Position numbers and translations under genes: made by a program. A DNA stretch of 10,525 nucleotides from Patescibacteria group bacterium (GTDB taxonomy: Bacteria > Patescibacteriota > Patescibacteriia > JAACEG01 > JAGUWE01). Under the pieces are notes generated by a model, which ran no database searches, was not told the DNA's origin, and saw nothing but the letters and a program-made list of their open reading frames with translations. Position 1 is the stretch's first letter. Each line of letters begins with the position of its first letter. Positions 5,511 through 10,525 of this stretch are shown one piece after another. The stretch spans positions 1-10,525 of the forward strand of contig JAGUWE010000064.1 in assembly GCA_020062525.1 (NCBI GenBank), given 5' to 3'.

Positions 5511-6583
5511 AAATATTCTTCTAATTTTTCTTCTTTTAATTTTTCAATAATTTTTTTAATTTCCTGGGCTCTCTCTTTGGGGCAAATCATAATTGCGTCT
5601 TCGGTTTCGATGATAACCATATTCTTGACGCCCAAAGTTGTAATCAATTTGCCAGTCAAACTATAAATTAAATTGCCGCTTGAATCAACGCCAATGTGTT
5701 TGCCGCGCGTGACATTTTCCTCCTCATTTTTGGATAAAATATTTTTTATCACCTGCCAATCGCCCACATCAGCCCAACCAAAATTAGCCGGAATAACTAA
5801 CATCTTGCTAATCTTTTCCATAATCCCATAATCAATAGAAATAGGCTTGATGCGGGAAAATTCTTTTTTGAGAATTTCTTTTTCTTTTTTTGTGCCTAGG
5901 GCTTTTTCAATCACATGCAAATGCTGATACATCGGCGGCAAATATTTCTTGTATAAATTTAATAACTTATCAATCCGCCAGATAAAATAAGCCGGGTTCC
6001 AAAGATACTGCCAGTTTTTAAGATAGCGCCGGGCTTTTAAAAGCGTTGGTTTTTCCACAAATTTCTCAGCCCGAAAAATTTGGTCTTTACCAATTTTAGT
6101 AAAAACACTTTCCATTTTAATATAACCGTAGCCGGTAGCTGGAAAAGTAGGATTAATACCAATCAAAACCGTATAATCCGGATTTTGCCGGGCAACTCTG
6201 CCGCCTAATTTAATAATCCGAATAAATTCTTTTTCATCCCTAATATAATGGTCTGAATTAATCGTTACTATTATTTCCTGCGGATTTTGTTTATGGATTT
6301 TAACAGCGGCCAAACCAACAGCCGCGGCTGTATCTTTTCTTTCCGGTTCCAAAATAAAATTGGTCTCGGGAATATCGGGTAACTGTTCTCTGATCAATTC
6401 GGCAAATAATTCATTTGTGGAAATAAAAATATCCTTGGGAGAAAAACCCAATCTTACCCTTTTATAGGTTTTCTGAAGTAAGGTCTCTTCATCAATAAAA
6501 GGTTTGACTTGTTTGGGTGAATTTTTACGCGAAAGCGGCCAAAGCCGTGTTCCGACCCCACCGGCCAAAATAACTGCTTTCAT
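5507..6583 (-). CDS. manC: Mannose-1-phosphate guanylyltransferase (GDP-mannose pyrophosphorylase)
   Basis: A 358-residue nucleotidyltransferase that makes GDP-mannose and pyrophosphate from mannose-1-phosphate and GTP. The N-terminal signature is LAGGVGTRLWPLSR (6-19), followed by SPKQ (22-25). Further family motifs are EPERKDTAAA (79-88), the NSDHY metal-site region (109-113), ATGYGYI, FVEKPT, WNPAYFIWR, DYGIMEK and GWADVGDW. At 358 residues it is the monofunctional form: the isomerase domain of the roughly 470-residue bifunctional ManC/AlgA proteins is absent, so mannose-6-phosphate must come from elsewhere. It follows the phosphomannomutase gene by 58 nt and overlaps murI by 4 nt, so it sits mid-operon in an envelope-sugar cluster. 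The start ATG is the only plausible one before the GGxGTR motif. No Shine-Dalgarno is visible. Confidence 0.94.
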   Translation of the reverse strand: MKAVILAGGVGTRLWPLSRKNSPKQVKPFIDEETLLQKTYKRVRLGFSPKDIFISTNELFAELIREQLPDIPETNFILEPERKDTAAAVGLAAVKIHKQNPQEIIVTINSDHYIRDEKEFIRIIKLGGRVARQNPDYTVLIGINPTFPATGYGYIKMESVFTKIGKDQIFRAEKFVEKPTLLKARRYLKNWQYLWNPAYFIWRIDKLLNLYKKYLPPMYQHLHVIEKALGTKKEKEILKKEFSRIKPISIDYGIMEKISKMLVIPANFGWADVGDWQVIKNILSKNEEENVTRGKHIGVDSSGNLIYSLTGKLITTLGVKNMVIIETEDAIMICPKERAQEIKKIIEKLKEEKLEEYL

Positions 6584-6618
6584 AGAAATATAATGCCAAT
6601 TTAATACAAATTTATGCG

Positions 6619-6636
6619 AATGATACGAATATCATT
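6619..6636. repeat. Short inverted repeat in the manB-manC gap
   Basis: AATGAT (6619-6624) and ATCATT (6631-6636) are reverse complements around ACGAAT in the 58-nt gap between the two sugar genes. The surrounding words CGAATGATACGAAT resemble AT-rich dispersed repeats of candidate-phylum genomes. The stem is only six pairs and has no T-run, so it is not a terminator. Confidence 0.3.
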
Positions 6637-6641
6637 ACTAT

Positions 6642-8063
6642 CTATTCTAAACTTTCCACATTAACTCCGTAGCTCCAATTAACCTCCTTATAACTATGCA
6701 GTAATTTATTAATGTAATTTTTTAATTTATTATATTTTTCTAGGGTTTTGGCTTCAAACTTAATAGTTAAATAAGGGCCGTTTTGAGAATAACGAATAAC
6801 AAACATAGAATCAGGCATATCAAGGCGGACCCCGTCGCCAGCTCTCTCATCATCAATAACTTCAGTATCCGGAAAATCAATTCTTAGCTTTTGGGCAATC
6901 CTGGCCATTAAACCGACCTTAACTTCGTCTGGAGAACCTATTTTAATTTCTGGACTGGAAATATATTGAGGAAGGTTTGCCAAAGCGCCTGACAAAGATT
7001 GATTGGTGCGCGACAAATAATGTAGTAACCTTAAAGTAGAATAAAGACCATCATCATGGTTATAAAAATCAGCGGAAAAGAAAAAATGGCCCGAAAGCTC
7101 TCCAATAAAAGCCGCTTTTACTTCCTGGTTTTTTTTCTTTAAAAATGAATGCCCTGTCCGCCACATAAAAGGTTCGCCCCCGTATTTTATAATTGTGTCG
7201 CTAACCACCCTTGAACAAAGCGTGTTAAACATTATTTTTTCTCCCGGATGCTCGTGTAATATGTCAATGGCAAAAAGCGCTACTAAAACATCGTTCCAAA
7301 TAATATTGCCTTGATCGTCGACGATGCCAATGCGATCACCGTCGGCATCATAAGAAAAACCAATATCTGCTTTTTCCTCCAGAACTTTCTTTTTTAATCT
7401 TAGGACTACAGCCATTTCTGTCGGATCTGAAGTGCCTAAGGGGAAGGTGGGATTAATAGCGCAGTTGCTTTCCACCACTTCGCAGCCAGCCAATCTTAAC
7501 AATTCGGGGGCAATTGCTCCGGCGGTTGAATTTCCCGAGTCTATGACTACTTTAAATTTTTTCCTAATCGGCAAACGCCTAATAATATCATTAAAATATT
7601 CTTGTTTAATATCGCGTTTTTCCACACTTCCCGGTCTTTCCCCTTGCTCATAATCTTCTATTTCGGTAAGGCGTCTCAATTCTTGTATGCCGTCACTAAC
7701 TAATGTTTCGGAAAAATCAATAGCGAATTTAGCCCCGTTATATTCTGCCGGGTTATGGGAAGCGGTAATATAGGCTCCTCCCCGACGATCTAAAAAATAT
7801 TGCGCCCAATAAAAAGTGCCGATTAAATTCATACCAATATCAATTGTATCTATACCTGCCCAAGAAAATCCGCGGGTCATGGCTTCGCTGTATTCTTGGC
7901 TGGTAGCGCGGCAATCCCGGCTAACAATTGCCTTGGTGATGTTGTGGCGCTTCATATAAGTGCCATGCGCCCGACCAAGATGCTCAACTATTTCCGGGTT
8001 TAAATCTTTATTAACCACCCCCCTTAAATCATAACCACGAAAAATATGTGGATTAATTTGCAT
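6642..8063 (-). CDS. manB: Phosphomannomutase/phosphoglucomutase
   Basis: A 473-residue alpha-D-phosphohexomutase that interconverts mannose-6-phosphate and mannose-1-phosphate (often also the glucose phosphates). The N-terminus has FRGYDLRG (8-15). The catalytic phosphoserine is Ser102 in TASHNP. The magnesium loop is DADGDR (239-244). The sugar-recognition loop is GELSGH (321-326). The C-terminal phosphate-binding loop is RYSQNGPYLTIKFEA (424-438). All four active-site regions are present and the length is normal for the PMM/PGM subgroup. Its stop lies 58 nt before the guanylyltransferase gene, which uses its product. It starts nine bases after the stop of the bactofilin-like gene. No Shine-Dalgarno is visible before the ATG (TAATATTATT precedes it). 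The gene symbol is assigned from context; it could equally be called a pmm/pgm gene. Confidence 0.94.
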   Translation of the reverse strand: MQINPHIFRGYDLRGVVNKDLNPEIVEHLGRAHGTYMKRHNITKAIVSRDCRATSQEYSEAMTRGFSWAGIDTIDIGMNLIGTFYWAQYFLDRRGGAYITASHNPAEYNGAKFAIDFSETLVSDGIQELRRLTEIEDYEQGERPGSVEKRDIKQEYFNDIIRRLPIRKKFKVVIDSGNSTAGAIAPELLRLAGCEVVESNCAINPTFPLGTSDPTEMAVVLRLKKKVLEEKADIGFSYDADGDRIGIVDDQGNIIWNDVLVALFAIDILHEHPGEKIMFNTLCSRVVSDTIIKYGGEPFMWRTGHSFLKKKNQEVKAAFIGELSGHFFFSADFYNHDDGLYSTLRLLHYLSRTNQSLSGALANLPQYISSPEIKIGSPDEVKVGLMARIAQKLRIDFPDTEVIDDERAGDGVRLDMPDSMFVIRYSQNGPYLTIKFEAKTLEKYNKLKNYINKLLHSYKEVNWSYGVNVESLE

Positions 8064-8072
8064 AATAATATT

Positions 8073-9182
8073 TTAAGTTTTAAAAGATTCTTTAAAAGTT
8101 TGACCCAACCCGCCAAAAACTAAACAAATAATAATTAAATTAATTATTCCGCCAATTTGCGGCAAACTGGTAAGAAAAACAACCACCAAAAGTCCTCCTG
8201 CTATGGTCCAAGTGCTTGATTTTAAAGTTAGCAAAATTTTTCTCCCCAACCAGAGAGCCAAAACAATTTTACTTAAATAAAGCACTAACAAATAAATCCC
8301 TAAAATAATCATTGCCAAAGGAATGCCAATAATGGAAAGGAGCAATACCACTATTGCCAGTGGAATGGCTAATAAATAAATTACGCCCCAAGCCAAAGTT
8401 GGCCAGGGTTTGGTAGTAATGATTTGATTAATTTTTTCTAAAACATTAGGCCAAAGAGAAATAAGAATTATCGCAATAAGTAGCAGGCCAAAATAAGAAA
8501 TAACTTTTTTGAACCAGTAACCAGCGGTTAAATATTTATTAGAAACTTTTTCTAAGGTTAAATAATTAACTTTGCCTTTAATTTGAGAATCTTTAGGAAT
8601 CTCGATCTGCTTTATTGCCTGATAATTCAAATCACCGCCAATGACAGTTTTATCGGTCAATTTGAGATCGCCAGCAGGGTCTATTTTTAAACTAACATTA
8701 CCGCCAATAGAATTCTCTAAAGTTACATTTTTACTACCGCCATCAAGATCGCCCTCAACTTTGCCTGAAATTTTAATATTATCAGCCCAACAAGTTAAAT
8801 CCCCGCCAATCTCTGCTTGTTCGCCAATCACAACGTTATTGGCAAAAAGATTAACGTTTTTGCCAACTTTGCCGCTAATTTCAATCTGTACTGCCGCAGC
8901 TCTGACATTGCCAGCCACCTCACCATTGATTTTTAAACTACTAGCAGCGGCAATGACGTCGCCTGAAACTGACCCATTAATAGTTACCTTAGCCCCAGCC
9001 ACAACCACATCGCCCAAAACCGCGCCATCAACTTCAATCGTCTGGGCAAATTTCAGCAGATTGTAATTGAGGGTTTCGCCGGCCCCAATTTTAACTTGAC
9101 CTTCGTCTTCTTCTAATGCTAAGGCAGACATGGGAAAAAATAAAAGACCGGTTAAACCTATTAAGAATAAAAGTTTTTTCAT
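8073..9182 (-). CDS. Secreted/membrane-anchored bactofilin-like (polymer-forming) protein
   Basis: A 369-residue envelope protein. From the ATG at 9182 it begins with a typical signal peptide: Lys2-Lys3, a hydrophobic core, and an Ala-Leu-Ala cleavage site at residues 20-22. An earlier in-frame ATG at 9230 would bury this signal behind 16 extra residues and is rejected. Residues about 50-215 form short repeats with G-x-V-x-GDV/GNV patterns (LGDVVVAGAKVTINGSVSG and following), as in the bactofilin beta-helix. Residues about 229-363 contain four or five hydrophobic segments, several with GIPL-type turns. The layout of signal peptide, beta-repeat domain and C-terminal membrane block fits a surface-exposed, membrane-anchored polymer-forming protein, not a cytosolic bactofilin. 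It lies between the methyltransferase gene and manB, in the same direction, with a 9-nt gap to manB. The exact role is unknown. Confidence 0.8.
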   Translation of the reverse strand: MKKLLFLIGLTGLLFFPMSALALEEDEGQVKIGAGETLNYNLLKFAQTIEVDGAVLGDVVVAGAKVTINGSVSGDVIAAASSLKINGEVAGNVRAAAVQIEISGKVGKNVNLFANNVVIGEQAEIGGDLTCWADNIKISGKVEGDLDGGSKNVTLENSIGGNVSLKIDPAGDLKLTDKTVIGGDLNYQAIKQIEIPKDSQIKGKVNYLTLEKVSNKYLTAGYWFKKVISYFGLLLIAIILISLWPNVLEKINQIITTKPWPTLAWGVIYLLAIPLAIVVLLLSIIGIPLAMIILGIYLLVLYLSKIVLALWLGRKILLTLKSSTWTIAGGLLVVVFLTSLPQIGGIINLIIICLVFGGLGQTFKESFKT

Positions 9183-9209
9183 AGTAACATCAAAAAAATT
9201 CAAACAATA

Positions 9210-9215
9210 CTTATA
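9210..9215 (-). promoter_or_regulatory. Possible extended -10 promoter for the envelope operon
   Basis: On the minus strand this reads TATAAG, preceded by TTGG, so TTGGTATAAG resembles an extended -10 element. It lies about 28 bases before the preferred start at 9182, inside the longer reading frame that begins at 9230. If it is used, it supports the shorter start. The match is imperfect and no strong -35 is seen. Confidence 0.28.
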
Positions 9216-9245
9216 CCAACAATTTAACATAAATACTATTTAAAA

Positions 9246-9995
9246 TCAATCAGATTTGCAGATCAAAATCAAATTATGCGCCCGCCAAAGAGTTGAAATT
9301 TTACCCTCTTTTGTGTAAAATTGATCAGTAATCCTAAAGCCAGCCTCTTTGACCAATTTAGCCAATTCCCCTAAAGTAAAAGCATGGCAGTAGCGAAGCA
9401 CCTTTCTCCCGTCTTGAGTTTTTTTCCAAGGAATAAAAACATCTTTAAAATCCAAATTAGTTGAACGAACCCCGGGGATAATAATTTTCGGGAAAAATTT
9501 TAAAAAGCTGCGTTTTAAAATATAAGACAAATATCTTGGGTTATATAAATTCCAACAGGTTAAAAATAATAAACCATCGTCTTTAAGTAATTGTTTTAAA
9601 TTCAATAAAGCTCTTAATCTTAATTCAACCGATGGCAAATGGTGAAAAACGGCCACGCAAAATATTTTATCGAAATGACTTTTCTCTAAACTTAAATTCA
9701 AAATATCGCCGATCTGAAAAGATGAAGCGATTTCCGGATATTTCTTTTGGGCCTCATTAATGAGATTGACTGAAACATCAACGCCTAAATAATTTATATT
9801 TTTATCCTTAAATAATTCATAAAGCCGCCCGTTGCCGCAGCCGATATCTAAAATGCGCTCACCGGGCCGAAGATATTTTTTAAAAAAATTAAAATCTGCC
9901 CAAAGTTTCTCTCTAGTTTGAGAAAAATGGGAAGCGATTGAATCATAGTTTTTGCGAGTCTTATCTAAAATAATTTGCGCGATTTCCTTTTTCAT
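9246..9995 (-). CDS. Trm9/ALKBH8-like SAM-dependent tRNA methyltransferase
   Basis: A 249-residue class I methyltransferase. The SAM-binding motif I is DIGCGNGR (50-57) and the acidic motif II residue is Asp73 in GVDVS. Beyond the generic fold it carries features I associate with eukaryotic Trm9: YDSIASHFSQTR (17-28) before the fold, VFHHLPS (116-122), Cys147-Trp148, DVFIPW (185-190), and RYCHAFTLGEL (201-211) near the C-terminus. Trm9 methylates the carboxymethyl group of cm5U34 to give mcm5U34 in tRNA. The divergent neighbour encodes Elp3, which makes cm5U34, so the context supports this role. Trm9 works with Trm112; no such partner is visible here. The start is fixed by an AGAGG ribosome-binding site five bases upstream. 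It could instead modify a small molecule or another RNA. Confidence 0.8.
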   Translation of the reverse strand: MKKEIAQIILDKTRKNYDSIASHFSQTREKLWADFNFFKKYLRPGERILDIGCGNGRLYELFKDKNINYLGVDVSVNLINEAQKKYPEIASSFQIGDILNLSLEKSHFDKIFCVAVFHHLPSVELRLRALLNLKQLLKDDGLLFLTCWNLYNPRYLSYILKRSFLKFFPKIIIPGVRSTNLDFKDVFIPWKKTQDGRKVLRYCHAFTLGELAKLVKEAGFRITDQFYTKEGKISTLWRAHNLILICKSD

Positions 9996-10000
9996 AAATA

Positions 10001-10005
10001 CCTCT
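10001..10005 (-). promoter_or_regulatory. Ribosome-binding site of the Trm9-like gene
   Basis: The minus strand reads AGAGG-TATTT-ATG, a good Shine-Dalgarno with five-base spacing. It is the only clear one in this window, so it is useful for fixing this start. It directly abuts the repeat element that begins at 10009. Confidence 0.6.
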
Positions 10006-10008
10006 GCC

Positions 10009-10102
10009 TGTCATTCCGTGCTTGCCCGCCCGCCTCTGGAGGGACACGGAATCCATGGTTAAACCGTACTAATTCCGGATTCCCGCTTTTGCGGGAATGA
10101 TA
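10009..10102. repeat. Two-hairpin dispersed-repeat/MITE-like element
   Basis: The ends TGTCATTCC (10009-10017) and GGAATGATA (10094-10102) are near-perfect inverted repeats (8 of 9). Internally ATTCCGTG (10013-10020) pairs with CACGGAAT (10045-10052), and ATTCCCGC (10079-10086) pairs with GCGGGAAT (10091-10098) around a TTTT loop. Elements starting TGTCATTCC and ending GGGAATGACA are widespread dispersed repeats in bacterial genomes. This one fills the divergent gap between the Trm9-like gene and elp3, so any promoters of these two genes must lie in or beside it (for example TAAAAT at 10101-10106 for elp3). Confidence 0.75.
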
Positions 10103-10125
10103 AAATGTAAATAAAATAATTAAAA

Positions 10126-10525
10126 ATGTCTGATTTAAATCAACAACTTATTAAAGATTTGATAAAACTGGCGCCGAAAACACCGGCAGGTTTAGCTTGG
10201 GCAAAAAGAAAACTGGCGAAAAAATTTAAGACTGGCCTACCGCTTAACTCCCAACTCATTGAAGCTTACAATCTACTTTTGTTTAAAAGGAAAATCAAAA
10301 AAGATGAGATTTTAGAAAAATTGCTTCGTCGTAGGAAAATCAGAACTCTTTCGGGAGTTGCGCCGATTGCGGTTTTGGCCAAACCATACCCTTGTCCAGG
10401 AAAATGCATCTATTGTCCAACTGAAAAAAAATGCCTAAAAGTTATCTTTCTAATGAACCAGCAGTAATGCGAGCCATTGCTTGCGATTTTGATCCTTACC
10501 AGCAAGTTCAAATTAGAATCAAAGC
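10126..10525 (+). CDS. elp3: Elp3-like radical SAM tRNA U34 carboxymethylation enzyme (frameshifted, 3' partial)
   Basis: The N-terminal 102 residues match Elp3: a basic tRNA-binding region, then LSGVAPIAVLAKPYP leading to the radical-SAM cluster cysteines Cys90, Cys94 and Cys97 in CPGKCIYCP. In this frame the protein ends at 113 residues (stop TAA at 10465-10467). The Elp3 sequence resumes in the -1 frame directly after a run of eight A, as MPKSYLSNEPAVMRA then FDPYQQVQIRIK, and stays open to the window end. The gene is therefore either interrupted, decoded by slippage, or affected by a homopolymer sequencing error. Elp3 forms cm5U34 in tRNA using SAM and acetyl-CoA; the acetyltransferase domain would lie beyond the window. 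It is divergent from the Trm9-like gene, its likely pathway partner. Confidence 0.87.
10424..10431 (+). other. A8 run at the elp3 frame change, in A_AAA_AAA slippery phase
   Basis: The zero-frame codons are GAA (10423), AAA, AAA, TGC. The heptamer 10425-10431 therefore reads A_AAA_AAA in the phase needed for -1 slippage, and the -1 frame continues ATG CCT AAA AGT, matching the Elp3 sequence. A transcript with nine A would restore the same frame. A hairpin GCGAGC-CATT-GCTTGC lies at 10469-10484, but about 38 nt away, too far for a classical stimulator. No well-placed upstream Shine-Dalgarno-like stimulator is visible. Confidence 0.6.

Noticed and set aside
8641..9066. A 141-codon plus-strand frame opposite the bactofilin-like gene
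   Set aside because: It is the antisense shadow of the GDV/GNV repeat region. Its Leu/Pro/Ser/Thr-rich composition follows from the repeats, and there is no separate promoter or start context.
9183..9230. Longer start of the bactofilin-like protein at the ATG ending at 9230
   Set aside because: It would add 16 residues before an otherwise standard signal peptide and would include a plausible -10 element. The ATG at 9182 is better.
1..10525. CRISPR array, insertion-sequence transposase, or phage genes
   Set aside because: No regularly spaced direct repeats, no transposase-like or phage-like protein, and no cas genes are seen on either strand.

Overview
The window is AT-rich, densely coded bacterial DNA that uses the standard stop codons: TGA ends both trpS and the GDP-mannose pyrophosphorylase gene, so the TGA-recoded candidate phyla are excluded. 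Several signs point to a Candidate Phyla Radiation (Patescibacteria, Parcubacteria-like) genome: small single-domain proteins, almost no Shine-Dalgarno sequences, intergenic spaces filled with GC-rich hairpin repeats, and a bacterial Elp3. This placement is an inference from style and gene content. No taxonomic search was possible.

Layout. 1-142: a 16-bp perfect inverted repeat around an AT-rich spacer. 143-733 (+): RBBP9/YdeN-type serine hydrolase. 734-1032: GC-rich hairpin cluster and tRNA-Ser(UGA), itself flanked by what may be the two ends of another tRNA-Ser. 1033-2208 (+): three tightly spaced small genes (a 3-TM protein, a HExxH gluzincin-like protein and a 2-TM protein), followed at once by tRNA-Ala(UGC) at 2224-2299. 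2300-2571: no gene, with nested imperfect inverted repeats. 2572-3489 (-): PP-loop tRNA-thiolation-like ATPase. 3490-3707: a divergent intergenic region holding a -10-like box and a 138-nt structured element with a 25-position outer stem and two internal hairpins. 3708-4691 (+): trpS, which converges on and overlaps murI by 9 nt. 9995-4683 (-): five co-oriented genes, a Trm9-like methyltransferase, a secreted or membrane-anchored bactofilin-like protein, phosphomannomutase, mannose-1-phosphate guanylyltransferase and glutamate racemase. 10009-10102: a two-hairpin dispersed-repeat-like element. 10126-end (+): Elp3, with an apparent -1 frameshift in a run of eight A, continuing out of the window.

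Two functional themes stand out. The first is cell envelope: ManB and ManC make GDP-mannose from mannose-6-phosphate, MurI makes D-glutamate for peptidoglycan, and the bactofilin-like protein is probably envelope-associated. The second is tRNA wobble-uridine chemistry: Elp3 (cm5U34 formation) lies head-to-head with a methyltransferase carrying Trm9/ALKBH8 hallmark motifs (methyl esterification to mcm5U34), and a PP-loop sulfurtransferase-like gene lies about 6.6 kb away. This suggests a eukaryote-like mcm5U (perhaps mcm5s2U) pathway in a reduced bacterium, the most interesting hypothesis in the window. The trpS upstream structured element is the best candidate for an undescribed RNA.
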